A stretch of 64,000 bases of DNA from an uncultured Clostridia bacterium (GTDB lineage: Bacteria; Bacillota; Clostridia; Christensenellales; Borkfalkiaceae), in contig CANQMN010000007.1 in the NCBI GenBank assembly GCA_947624965.1, positions 1 through 64,000 on the forward strand, read 5' to 3'. Each line of letters begins with the position of its first letter. Positions within the stretch are counted from its first letter, which is position 1. The notes beneath the pieces are model-generated. The model was not told the DNA's origin, ran no database searches, and saw only the letters and a program-made list of their open reading frames with translations. Made by a program: the position numbers and the translations under genes. Shown here one piece after another: positions 22,461-31,026 of this stretch.

Positions 22461-23966
22461 ATGTCCGAACACATCATCGAATTGCAGGATGTAACCAAGT
22501 ACTACGACGACAATCTCGTCATCGACCACGTGAGTTTTTACGTGAAGAAGGGAGAATTTATCACCTTTCTCGGTCCGTCCGGGTGCGGAAAGACGACGAC
22601 GCTCCGCATGATCGCGGGGTTCGACCTTCCCACGAGCGGAAAAATTCTGCTCAACGGGCAGGATATATCCCTCCTCCCGCCCAATAAACGCCCCGTGAAC
22701 ACCGTGTTCCAGCGGTATGCGCTGTTCCCCCATCTCAACGTCTTCGAGAACATCGCGTTCGGACTCAAATGCAAGCGGGTCGTCAATACCTACCGCAACG
22801 CCAAGGGCGAAGAATATACCAAAAAGGAACGCCTCTCCAAAAAGGAGATCGCGGAAAAGGTGAAAAAGGCGCTCGAACTCGTCGACCTCGAAGGGTTTGA
22901 AAAGCGCGCCGTCTCCACCCTCTCGGGCGGACAGCAACAGCGCGTCGCCATCGCGCGCGCCATTGTAAACGAACCGGAGATCCTTCTTCTCGACGAGCCG
23001 CTCGGTGCGCTCGATTTGAAAATGCGCAAGGAAATGCAGCTCGAACTGAAAGAGATGCACAGGCGGCTCGGCATCACCTTCATCTATGTTACGCACGACC
23101 AAGAGGAGGCGCTCACGATGTCGGATACCATCGTTGTGATGGCGGACGGCGTCGTCCAGCAGATCGGGACGCCCAAGGGCATTTACGACGAGCCCGCGAA
23201 TACCTTCGTTGCGGACTTCATCGGCGAGAGCAACATCTTCAACGGGACGGTCGTCGCAAACCGCAAGGTGCGCTTCTGCGGCAAGACGTTCGACTGCGTG
23301 GACGACTTCGGCGAAAACGAGCTCGTGGACGTCGTCGTCCGCCCCGAGGACTTCGAGATCTGCCCACCCGAACAGGGGATCGTCCACGGAAAGGTCATTT
23401 CCGTCGTATTCAAGGGCATCCACTACGAGATCACCGTGCAAGTCGGCAAATTCGAGGTCATCGTCCAATCCACGCAAAAACGGGAGGAAGGCGAGGAGAT
23501 CGGGCTCAAAGTGGACGCCGAAAATATTCACCTCATGAAGCCGCGTTACACCACCAACGTGTTCGACGGCGTGATCACCAAGCACAATACCGTGGAGTTT
23601 GCGGACGGCGAATTTGAATGCGACGTTACCCGGCTCTATCCCGGCAGCCATCTGGACGAGGAGGAATACCTCATCACCGCGGAGGGAGAAAAAATCGACC
23701 TCACGGGCGTGGAGGTAAAGGTGGAAGTCGGGCTCAACGACATCTCCATCAGCGACGACGCGGAAGCGGGCGGCACAATGGGACACATCATCTCCATCAT
23801 CTATAAGGGCGACCATTACCGCCTCATCGTCCGCACGGACGAATCGGAGGAGGATTTCGTCTTTGCGACGGACGATCTCTGGAACGAAAACGACTACGTC
23901 TCCGTCATCATTCCCAAGGATAAGATCAAGCTCACGCTCAAACACACGGAGGAGAAAAAGAGATGA
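22461..23966 (+). CDS. potA: Polyamine ABC transporter ATP-binding protein with extended C-terminus
   Basis: A 501-residue ATPase, about 130 longer than normal PotA. Walker A is GPSGCGKTT (38-46), signature LSGGQQQR, Walker [13 protein letters not shown], and the H-loop [15 protein letters not shown] small insert follows [10 protein letters not shown]. After the usual TOBE domain ([19 protein letters not shown]) a second, related-looking module follows (from about [13 protein letters not shown] to the end), itself with [17 protein letters not shown], reminiscent of the first [17 protein letters not shown]. So the regulatory domain seems duplicated. Starts at ATG 22461 behind GAGGAG; the frame upstream is overlap with the regulator gene. 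Confidence 0.93.
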   Translation: MSEHIIELQDVTKYYDDNLVIDHVSFYVKKGEFITFLGPSGCGKTTTLRMIAGFDLPTSGKILLNGQDISLLPPNKRPVNTVFQRYALFPHLNVFENIAFGLKCKRVVNTYRNAKGEEYTKKERLSKKEIAEKVKKALELVDLEGFEKRAVSTLSGGQQQRVAIARAIVNEPEILLLDEPLGALDLKMRKEMQLELKEMHRRLGITFIYVTHDQEEALTMSDTIVVMADGVVQQIGTPKGIYDEPANTFVADFIGESNIFNGTVVANRKVRFCGKTFDCVDDFGENELVDVVVRPEDFEICPPEQGIVHGKVISVVFKGIHYEITVQVGKFEVIVQSTQKREEGEEIGLKVDAENIHLMKPRYTTNVFDGVITKHNTVEFADGEFECDVTRLYPGSHLDEEEYLITAEGEKIDLTGVEVKVEVGLNDISISDDAEAGGTMGHIISIIYKGDHYRLIVRTDESEEDFVFATDDLWNENDYVSVIIPKDKIKLTLKHTEEKKR

Positions 23967-24754
23967 AAATGCCGCGCTTTTCGCGAAAGACGCTCTGCAT
24001 CCCCTATGCCGTCTTTCTGCTCTTTTTCGTCGTCATCCCGATGTTCGTGATCCTCTTCTACGCGTTCACGGACAGAGAGATGCACTTCTCATTTATGAAT
24101 TTCGTCCGTTTCTTTTCGGATCCGACGAAGCTGTCCACCATCGTCTATTCGCTCGTGATCGCGCTCATCACGACGGTCGTATGCATCCTCGTCGCCTACC
24201 CCGTCGCCTATATCCTCGCGCGGAGCAAGATGAAGAAAAAATTCGTGATCCTGATGCTCTTCGTAACGCCGATGTGGATCAATTTCGTCCTGCGCGTGAA
24301 CGCGATCCGCGAGCTCTTCAACTGGATCGGGATTTTGGGGGAAGCGAACTACTTCAATACCGTATTCGGCATGGTGTACGACTTCCTCCCCTTCATGATC
24401 CTGCCCCTCTACACCACGTTACAGAAAATCGACGTCAGCCTCTATGAGGCGAGCGCGGACCTCGGCGGAAACGCCTTTACCGCCTTTACGCGCATCACCC
24501 TTCCCCTCTCGATGCCCGGCATCATCAGCGGCGTAACAATGGTCTTTTTGCCTTCGATGACGAACTATGTCGTCTCGGATATGCTCGGGAACTCCAAAGT
24601 TACCATCATCGGGAAGTTCATCTACGAATATTTCGGGACCGACTGGCACATGGGCTCGATGGTCGCGCTCGTTCTGCTCATCGTCGTGTTCGTTTCCAGC
24701 CTGCTCTCGGGCGGATTCAAGTCGGAAGAAAACGTACGGGGGGCGAACTTATGA
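23963..24754 (+). CDS. potB: Polyamine ABC transporter permease PotB
   Basis: A 263-residue inner membrane permease with six membrane segments. The EAA loop that contacts PotA is [25 protein letters not shown] (about 160-185). It overlaps potA by four bases (ATGA) and potC by four, giving a tightly coupled operon. Confidence 0.94.
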   Translation: MKMPRFSRKTLCIPYAVFLLFFVVIPMFVILFYAFTDREMHFSFMNFVRFFSDPTKLSTIVYSLVIALITTVVCILVAYPVAYILARSKMKKKFVILMLFVTPMWINFVLRVNAIRELFNWIGILGEANYFNTVFGMVYDFLPFMILPLYTTLQKIDVSLYEASADLGGNAFTAFTRITLPLSMPGIISGVTMVFLPSMTNYVVSDMLGNSKVTIIGKFIYEYFGTDWHMGSMVALVLLIVVFVSSLLSGGFKSEENVRGANL

Positions 24755-25569
24755 AAAAGCAGATCGTCATCAAATGCCTCAAAGCGGGATTCGTCGGGCT
24801 CATTCTTCTCCTTCTCTATGCCCCCATTCTGCTCCTTGCCGTGTACTCCTTCCTCTCGACGGATCTCATCGGCACGGCGGGCTCCTTCTCCTTTGAACAC
24901 TACACCAAACTGTTCGGCGATCCCGTCATCCTCGGCATGATAGGGAATACGCTCCTGCTCGCGCTTGTGGCGGCGACGCTCTCCACCATTCTCGGAACGG
25001 TCGGCGCGCTCGGCATGTACTACTGTAAAAAACGCATCAAGACGGCGCTGCACGGCATTTCGCAGATCCCCGTCATCAATGCGGAGATCGTTACCGCGCT
25101 CGCGCTCGCGATCACGTTCGTCGCGGTCGGCATCGGGAAATCCTATTTCACGCTCATCGTGGGACACATGGTCATCTGCACGCCCTTCGTTGTGCTCTCC
25201 GTGATCCCGAAACTGAAACAGATGGATAATTCCCTCTACGAGGCAGCGCTCGATCTCGGCGCAAGCCCCGCGAAGGCGCTCTTCAAGGTGGTGTTGCCGC
25301 AGATCATCCCCGGCGTCATCTCCGGCTTCATGCTCGCCATCACCCTCTCCCTCGACGACTATATCGTTACCGTCTATACCCGCCCGAGCGGATTTGAAAC
25401 CATCTCGACCTACGTTTTCAACGCGACGATGAAGGGCAACGCGCACACGGCGGAGACGCTCTCCTCCTTCTGGGCGCTCACGACCGTCATCTTCGTCGTC
25501 ATCGTGCTGTTCGTCGTGATCTCCAACCTCACGGGGCTCCGCCGCAAGGAGGCAAAAAATGAAAAGTAA
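24751..25569 (+). CDS. potC: Polyamine ABC transporter permease PotC
   Basis: A 272-residue permease, partner of PotB, with six membrane segments and the EAA loop EAALDLGASPAKALFKVVLPQIIPG (about 165-190). Its 3' end overlaps potD by 11 bp, which contains the GGAGG ribosome site of potD. Confidence 0.94.
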   Translation: MKKQIVIKCLKAGFVGLILLLLYAPILLLAVYSFLSTDLIGTAGSFSFEHYTKLFGDPVILGMIGNTLLLALVAATLSTILGTVGALGMYYCKKRIKTALHGISQIPVINAEIVTALALAITFVAVGIGKSYFTLIVGHMVICTPFVVLSVIPKLKQMDNSLYEAALDLGASPAKALFKVVLPQIIPGVISGFMLAITLSLDDYIVTVYTRPSGFETISTYVFNATMKGNAHTAETLSSFWALTTVIFVVIVLFVVISNLTGLRRKEAKNEK

Positions 25570-27196
25570 AAGGATCGCATGCGTTGCGCTCGCGGCGGCA
25601 TTTCTGCTCCCCTCTCTCTCCCTGCTGTGCGCCTGCGACGGCGGGAGCGCGGACGTCGTTCTGCGCGTTTATAATTGGGAAGAGTACATCGACGAAGGCG
25701 GCGAGGGCGCGTTCATCTACGACGAACTGCACCTTACGGACGAGGAGACGGGCGAACCCGTAGAGTCCGACCTCGTGAACGACGACTACAAACAGTGGTA
25801 TTCGGACACGATGGGCGTCGAGCTTTCGGAGGACGGTCCCGCCATTTTGGACGATTTCTGTCTCTGGTACGAAAAGACGTACGGGGAAACCATCCAAGTG
25901 GAATATTCCACCTTCGGGACCAACGAGGACATGTACAACGAAATCGTCCTCGGCAACGAGTACGACCTTCTGTGCCCCTCCGATTACATGATCATGAAGC
26001 TCGCGGCGGAGGACCGCCTCGAAAAGTACGACGAAAGTTTCTTCGACGCGAGCAAGGAAGAAAACTATTACATCCGCTACGTCTCCCCCTTCATCCGCGG
26101 AAAATTCGAGACGAACGCCGGTCTGGAAACGGGTGAAAACACCCCCCGTTGGAGCGAATACGCCGCAGGCTACATGTGGGGCACGACGGGCTTTGTGTAC
26201 AATCCCGAACACGTCGAGAAGGAGGACCTCGAACAGCTCGGCTGGAACGTCTTTACCAACGAAGCGTACCGCAACCGCATCACCGCAAAGGACAACGTGC
26301 GCGACACCTATTTTGCCGCGCTCGGCGTTACCTATCAAAACGACCTGCTCGCCCTCGACCCCGCTTCCGAAAACTATGTCGAGACGCTCACCCGCTACTT
26401 CAACGCGACCGACGAAAAGACGGTCGCCGAAGTGGAGCCCACGCTTATGAAGATCAAGAAGAACATTTACAGCTTCGAGACGGACACGGGCAAAGCGGAT
26501 ATGGTGAGCGGGAAAGTGTGGCTCAACTACGCTTGGAGCGGCGACGCCGTGTACGCGCTCAACCTCGCGGAAAGCGGCGAGGACGAGAACGGAGAGTCCG
26601 CGGCGTCCGTGGAACTCGACTACTACGTTCCGAAGGCGGGGACCAACCTCTGGTTCGACGGCTGGGTCATGCCGAAGGGCGCAAACAAGAAGGCGGCGCA
26701 GGCGTTCGTCAACTTCCTCTCCATGCCCCGCAACGCCGTGCGCAACAGCTATTACATCGGCTATACTTCCGCCATCGCGGGCGAGGATATGCTCGACTAT
26801 GCGAAATATCTCTATGAGGACGAGGAGGCGGAGGACGGCGATTATTACGACCTCTCCTATTTCTTCGACGGAACGGTGGAGGGAGAAGCCTCCGTGTTCG
26901 CGGGCGCGGAACAGCGGGAATGCCGCCAACTGTTCGCGCAATACCCCTCCTCCGACGTCATCTCCCGCAGCGCCGTCATGGATTATTACGGCGAGGAAGC
27001 GAATATCCGTATCAACGAACTGTGGTCCCGCGTGAAGGCGGAGACATTGGACGCTTGGGCAATTATCGTCATCTGCGTCTCCGTGCTCGCGATCGTCGCT
27101 TTTGCCGTGTTTTTGAAGTTCGGCGGGAAGATAGACTTCTTCCGCAGAAAGCCGAAAAAAGGATATGAGATCGTAAAGCAGGATCCCGTGAATTAG
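25559..27196 (+). CDS. potD: Polyamine-binding lipoprotein PotD, C-terminally membrane anchored
   Basis: A 545-residue substrate-binding protein, far longer than the usual 350. A lipoprotein signal ends in LCAC (about residue 26). VYNWEEYID starts the binding domain; an insertion of about 60 acidic residues follows before VEYSTFGTNEDMYNEI, where normal PotD resumes. The rest is typical (YLCPSDYMI-like, DNVRDTYFAALG, VWLNYAWSGDA, WVMPKGANK). Near the C-terminus is a second hydrophobic span (AWAIIVICVSVLAIVAFAVFL, about 499-520) and a basic cytoplasmic tail, so the protein may be tethered at both ends. Confidence 0.9.
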   Translation: MKSKRIACVALAAAFLLPSLSLLCACDGGSADVVLRVYNWEEYIDEGGEGAFIYDELHLTDEETGEPVESDLVNDDYKQWYSDTMGVELSEDGPAILDDFCLWYEKTYGETIQVEYSTFGTNEDMYNEIVLGNEYDLLCPSDYMIMKLAAEDRLEKYDESFFDASKEENYYIRYVSPFIRGKFETNAGLETGENTPRWSEYAAGYMWGTTGFVYNPEHVEKEDLEQLGWNVFTNEAYRNRITAKDNVRDTYFAALGVTYQNDLLALDPASENYVETLTRYFNATDEKTVAEVEPTLMKIKKNIYSFETDTGKADMVSGKVWLNYAWSGDAVYALNLAESGEDENGESAASVELDYYVPKAGTNLWFDGWVMPKGANKKAAQAFVNFLSMPRNAVRNSYYIGYTSAIAGEDMLDYAKYLYEDEEAEDGDYYDLSYFFDGTVEGEASVFAGAEQRECRQLFAQYPSSDVISRSAVMDYYGEEANIRINELWSRVKAETLDAWAIIVICVSVLAIVAFAVFLKFGGKIDFFRRKPKKGYEIVKQDPVN

Positions 27197-27198
27197 AA

Positions 27199-27226
27199 AA
27201 AAGCCTCGCCGCTCGGCGAGGCTTTT
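27199..27226. terminator. Bidirectional terminator after potD
   Basis: Stem GCCTCGCC/GGCGAGGC (27203-27222) with six A before and four T after; it serves the plus-strand pot operon and the minus-strand small membrane protein gene that ends at 27230. Confidence 0.85.
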
Positions 27227-27229
27227 CGG

Positions 27230-27577
27230 TTATTTGCTTACTCCCATGAGTTGCAGAGGCGTATCCCCCGCCGTTACTTCGAGCTGTGCCCGCAGGCGCC
27301 GCATCGTCATGCGCGCTTTTACTTCCGTTCCCTCCACAAAGGCGCGAAGGGTGCAGACACTGATGTCCCGCGCGCCGAGCTCGTCCTCGATGTTGCCGTC
27401 CACATAGAGGCGGACGCTCCGCGAAGCGATCTCGAAGACGATCTCGTGCGACTGCCAGCGGTACATATACTTTTTGCGAAGCCTTTTTATCAGCACGATC
27501 TCAAAGATAACGATCCCCATTACTGCGGCGAACATCACGAGCGCCACGACCAGCGAGACGATCATGTCCTCATCCAT
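27230..27577 (-). CDS. Small membrane protein of unknown function
   Basis: 115 residues: one N-terminal membrane segment (VSLVVALVMFAAVMGIVIFEIVLI), a basic stop-transfer stretch (KRLRKKYMYR) and a soluble region of about 75 residues rich in beta-type sequence. I do not recognise a family. It overlaps the ribbon-helix-helix gene by eight bp and is the last gene of the SPFH operon, so it may act with the SPFH protein at the membrane. Confidence 0.75.
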   Translation of the reverse strand: MDEDMIVSLVVALVMFAAVMGIVIFEIVLIKRLRKKYMYRWQSHEIVFEIASRSVRLYVDGNIEDELGARDISVCTLRAFVEGTEVKARMTMRRLRAQLEVTAGDTPLQLMGVSK

Positions 27578-27752
27578 CTTTTTTCTCCCCCTTCCTCTTT
27601 TTCACACATTCCGTCAATAAAAACTCGATTTGCCCGTTGAGCGAACGGAAATCCTCTTCTGCCCACCGCATGAGGTCGGCAAAGAGTTGGGACGAAAGGC
27701 GCAGAGGCACCTGTTTTTTGATTTTTTCGGTATCCTTTTTCCCGTCGTCCAT
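27570..27752 (-). CDS. Arc-type ribbon-helix-helix DNA-binding protein
   Basis: A 60-residue protein: KKQVPLRLSSQLFADLMRWA is the beta-strand and first helix of an Arc/MetJ fold, and FRSLNGQIEFLLTECV is the second helix. I chose ATG 27752, with GGGAG eight bases upstream, over the in-frame ATG at 27788. From memory, RHH proteins of this type often sit next to SPFH genes in Gram-positives, with unknown role. It may autoregulate the operon through the TGATATCA sites at 28799-28817. Confidence 0.8.
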   Translation of the reverse strand: MDDGKKDTEKIKKQVPLRLSSQLFADLMRWAEEDFRSLNGQIEFLLTECVKKRKGEKKDG

Positions 27753-27825
27753 ACCGCGGCTCCCTTTGGGCTGTTGCCCGCAAATCATGCGTTTTTCCCT
27801 CTCGTTCCCCTTCGGGCGCGCAACG

Positions 27826-28782
27826 TCAATAGATGCTCCCCGTGCCGACGACGGGCTGCGCGTCCCGATTGCCGCAGAGCACCACCAAGAGATTGCTCAC
27901 CATCTGCGCCTTGCGCTCGTCGTCGAGCTCGACGACGTTCTCCTCCGAGAGCTTGTTGAGCGCCATTTGCACCATGGAGACAGCCCCTTCCACGATCTTC
28001 TGCCTTGCCGCGATAATGGCGGATGCCTGCTGGCGTTGGAGCATCGCCGCCGCGATCTCGGGCGCATACGCAAGGTGAGAAATGCGCGCTTCCAAAACGT
28101 CGATGCCCGCCATTCCCACGCGCTGCTGCAACTCTTCGCGCAGGACGCCCGCGATCTCCTGCGCACTGCCGCGGAGAGACTCTTCATCCCCGTTCGTCGA
28201 GACGTCGTAGGGATACTGCCGCGCGACTTGGCGGATGGCGGCGTCGCACTGCGTCGAGAGATACGCCGCGTAATTTTCGACGTTAAAGACGGCTTTCGCC
28301 GTATTCGCGATACGCCAGATGACGACGACGGAGATCTCGATGGGATTCCCCTCTTCATCGTTCACCTTCTGTTTGTCGTTGTTGAGCGTCATTGCCTTCA
28401 AGGAGAGCTTCCTGCTCCCCGCGCCCAGCGTCATTCGTGCGGGATTGACCGCGCCGCAGAAGGGATTGACCCAGAAAAAGCCCGCCTGCTTGATGGTGCC
28501 GTGGTATTTTCCGAACAGCGTGAGCACATAAGCCTCGTTCGGCTGCAACTGTTTGAAACCCCCGATCAGGATCATGGAGCATGCGAAAAGGCACAGCCCC
28601 ACCCCGATGAGCGCGCCGATCTCGGGCGTATCTTCCATGAGAAGGACGCCCGCAACGATCAAGCCGATCGAAGCCGCAATGCAGAAGATGATGACAAAGA
28701 GCATCACCCACCCGCTTTTCTCGCGCGCGGGCTTTTCCGTAATGTTGTCGAACTCGGCGACCTTCACTTCTGTCTTTTCCAT
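27826..28782 (-). CDS. SPFH/band 7 membrane protein
   Basis: A 318-residue SPFH-domain protein: two N-terminal membrane segments ([22 protein letters not shown] and [21 protein letters not shown]), then the band 7 domain ([30 protein letters not shown]) and a helical region ([20 protein letters not shown]) of stomatin/prohibitin type. Such proteins oligomerise in membrane microdomains. GGAGGG precedes ATG 28782. First gene of a three-gene operon with an RHH regulator and a small membrane protein. Confidence 0.88.
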   Translation of the reverse strand: MEKTEVKVAEFDNITEKPAREKSGWVMLFVIIFCIAASIGLIVAGVLLMEDTPEIGALIGVGLCLFACSMILIGGFKQLQPNEAYVLTLFGKYHGTIKQAGFFWVNPFCGAVNPARMTLGAGSRKLSLKAMTLNNDKQKVNDEEGNPIEISVVVIWRIANTAKAVFNVENYAAYLSTQCDAAIRQVARQYPYDVSTNGDEESLRGSAQEIAGVLREELQQRVGMAGIDVLEARISHLAYAPEIAAAMLQRQQASAIIAARQKIVEGAVSMVQMALNKLSEENVVELDDERKAQMVSNLLVVLCGNRDAQPVVGTGSIY

Positions 28783-28798
28783 AATACCCTCCGAAATG

Positions 28799-28848
28799 TG
28801 ATATCATTTTGATATCATCATAATATCATATGCCGCGCCGCCTGTCAA
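28799..28848 (-). promoter_or_regulatory. SPFH operon promoter with twin TGATATCA sites
   Basis: Minus strand TTGACA (28843-28848), 17 bp, TATTAT (28820-28825). Two identical 8-bp palindromes TGATATCA (28799-28806 and 28810-28817), 11 bp centre to centre, lie at and just after the expected transcription start; a near copy (28821-28828) overlaps the -10. Closely spaced short palindromes fit binding by RHH dimers. Confidence 0.8.
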
Positions 28849-28871
28849 GCGTTTTTCCAAAAATTTCCACG

Positions 28872-28894
28872 AAAAAAGGCGGCTTCGCGCCGCC
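28872..28894 (-). terminator. Terminator of the mutS-mutL-miaA operon
   Basis: Stem GGCGGC/GCCGCC (28878-28894), loop TTCGC, then six T on the minus strand (28872-28877). It lies 16 bp after the stop of the PLP enzyme gene. Confidence 0.85.
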
Positions 28895-28910
28895 TTCGGA
28901 CCGAACCTGC

Positions 28911-30128
28911 TTACAAGAGGCTTTCCAAGATCGCCTTGCAGGCGATCTTGCAGTGCTCGTAGGTGAGCCCGCCCTGAAAATACGCCGTATAAGGCGGGCG
29001 GATGGGCGCGTCGGCGGAGAGTTCTATCGTCGAGCCCGCGTTGAAAGTTCCTGCCGCCATGATGACTTTGCAATCGTACCCCGGCATATCCCACGCCTCG
29101 GGCGTGGCGAAGGAGTCCACGGGCGAACACGCCTGCACCGAACGGATAAACGCGGTGAGCTGCTCTTGGGTATCGAAGCGGATCGCGCGGGTGATGTCGG
29201 CGGGCAGCCGATCGAGCTTGGGGAAATTCTCATACCCGAGCGATTCCATACATTTGCCGATGAGAAGCCCCCCTTTCAGCGCCTGCGCGACGGCGTGCGG
29301 CGCAAGGAAGAGCCCCTGAAAATACAGTTGATATCCGTGCGCATACGAGCCGATCTCCCCGCCCACGGAGGGCGCGGTGAGCCGATTTTCGCACAACCCG
29401 ATCTCCTCCCGGTTGCCCGCGATATAGCCGCCCGTGGGCGCGAGCCCGCCCCCGGGGTTCTTGATGAGCGATCCCACGATGAGATCTGCGCCGACCTCCG
29501 TCGGTTCCCTCGTCTCGACAAATTCGCCATAGCAGTTGTCCACGAAGATACATCCGCGAAAGCCGTCGCCGCGGAGCGCGGAACACGCCGCGCCGATCTC
29601 CTCCACCGAGAACGCGTCGCGGAGCTCATACCCGCGGGAGCGTTGTAGGTAGACCATTCGGCAGCCGCCGCGCACCGCCGCGCGCACCGCGGGAAGATCG
29701 ATTTTTCCCGCTTTCGTCAGCGGAACGGTCTCGAACGTTATGCCGAAATCTTTCAGGGAGCCGTTTCCCTCCCCCCAGACGACGTCGCGCAAGGTATCGT
29801 ACGGCGTGCCCGTGATGCAGACGACGCGGTCCCCCGGGCGCAGGATGCCGAACAGCGCGACGGTGAGCGCATGCGTCCCCGAGAGAAGCGCGGGAGAGAC
29901 GATCGCGCGCTCCGCGCCGAATGCGCGCGCATAGAGACGGCCCAGCGTCTCCCTGCCCTCGTCGCCGTAGCCGTACCCCGTCGTGGGGACGAAATGACGG
30001 AGCGCGACGCGCTCCTCGCGAAATGCCGAAAGCACCTTTTCCTGATTGAAAAGCGCAATACGGTCTATCTCGGCGAATTGTTCGCCGAGCGCGCGCTCGG
30101 CGCGCGAGATCCTCTCTTCAACGTCCAT
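28911..30128 (-). CDS. Methionine gamma-lyase family PLP enzyme (YnbB/aluminium-resistance type)
   Basis: A 405-residue fold-type I PLP protein of the group often annotated as aluminium resistance protein or methionine gamma-lyase family. Features: TTGYGYGDEGRETL, SGTHAL (cofactor phosphate site), FVDNCYGEF, and the Schiff-base lysine in GSLIKNPGGG. The physiological reaction is not established. ATG 30128 has GGAGGAG upstream and overlaps miaA by 11 bp. Being next to miaA is common in Bacillota. Confidence 0.87.
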   Translation of the reverse strand: MDVEERISRAERALGEQFAEIDRIALFNQEKVLSAFREERVALRHFVPTTGYGYGDEGRETLGRLYARAFGAERAIVSPALLSGTHALTVALFGILRPGDRVVCITGTPYDTLRDVVWGEGNGSLKDFGITFETVPLTKAGKIDLPAVRAAVRGGCRMVYLQRSRGYELRDAFSVEEIGAACSALRGDGFRGCIFVDNCYGEFVETREPTEVGADLIVGSLIKNPGGGLAPTGGYIAGNREEIGLCENRLTAPSVGGEIGSYAHGYQLYFQGLFLAPHAVAQALKGGLLIGKCMESLGYENFPKLDRLPADITRAIRFDTQEQLTAFIRSVQACSPVDSFATPEAWDMPGYDCKVIMAAGTFNAGSTIELSADAPIRPPYTAYFQGGLTYEHCKIACKAILESLL

Positions 30129-31026
30129 AAAACTCCTCCGCATCCTTTGCCGCATCCTCGATCCGCTTGGGCGCGATTGAAAGAAGATTGGGCATCTTCT
30201 TAAAGAAAGTGCACTGCCTTTTGGCATAATTGCGGGTATTTTTCTTAATTATGTCTGACATAGTACTTAAATTATCGCCGTTTTTCAAACATTCGACGAC
30301 CTCTTTATAGCCAATTGCCTGCATGCTCTGCGCGCTCGACGGCACGCCCGCGGCGAGCAGCCCCTTTACTTCCTCCACGAGCCCCCGTGCAAAAAAACCG
30401 TCTACGCGCGCATCGATGCGGGCGTAGAGCGTTTCCCTCGGGTAGTCGAAGGCGACCGCACAGAACGGAAACCGCGGCTGTGCCCCGTCCCGCTGTTCGG
30501 ATTTTTTCTTCCCCGTGAGCTCGAAGATCTCCAATGCGCGGACGACCCGCTTGACGTCGTTCGCGTGCAGAACGCGCGCGCTCTCCGCGTCCGCTTCCGC
30601 AAGCATCGCGTGGAGCGCTTCCTTGCCCTCCCGCTCCGCAATGCGCAGATACTTCTCGCGCACGGCGGGATCCGCGGGCGTTTCCCCGAATGCGTGTTTG
30701 AAGAGCAGGGCGTTCATATAAAATCCCGTGCCGCCGCAGAGGATGGGCGTCTTCCCCCGCGCGAGGATATCCTCCACGATCGGAAGCGCGGCGCGCTCGA
30801 AATCGCTCACCGAATATGCGTCCGTGGGAGAACAGACGTCGATCATATAGTGCGGAATGCCGCCCCGCTCCTCCGCCGTCGGCTTTGCCGTGCCGACGTC
30901 AAGACCGCGATAGACGAGGAACGCGTCGCACGAGACGATTTCGCCGTTGAGCCGCTTGGCGCATTCGACGGCGAGCGCGGTCTTGCCCGTAGCCGTCGCG
31001 CCGCAGACGGCGAGAAGTTTTCTCAT
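30118..31026 (-). CDS. miaA: tRNA dimethylallyltransferase
   Basis: A 302-residue enzyme that prenylates A37 of tRNAs reading UNN codons; MiaB, encoded in the same operon, then adds the methylthio group. P-loop GATATGKTALA, substrate motif SCDAFLVYRGLDVGTAKPT, and the conserved GGTGFYMNALL. The catalytic DSxQ-type segment reads DAFLVYR, a variation of the usual DSMQVYR. Start ATG 31026 overlaps mutL by four bases. Confidence 0.94.
   Translation of the reverse strand: MRKLLAVCGATATGKTALAVECAKRLNGEIVSCDAFLVYRGLDVGTAKPTAEERGGIPHYMIDVCSPTDAYSVSDFERAALPIVEDILARGKTPILCGGTGFYMNALLFKHAFGETPADPAVREKYLRIAEREGKEALHAMLAEADAESARVLHANDVKRVVRALEIFELTGKKKSEQRDGAQPRFPFCAVAFDYPRETLYARIDARVDGFFARGLVEEVKGLLAAGVPSSAQSMQAIGYKEVVECLKNGDNLSTMSDIIKKNTRNYAKRQCTFFKKMPNLLSIAPKRIEDAAKDAEEFYGR

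Noticed and set aside
22431-23945. A 504-codon minus-strand frame opposite potA
   Set aside because: Antisense shadow of potA; no family motifs and no ribosome site.
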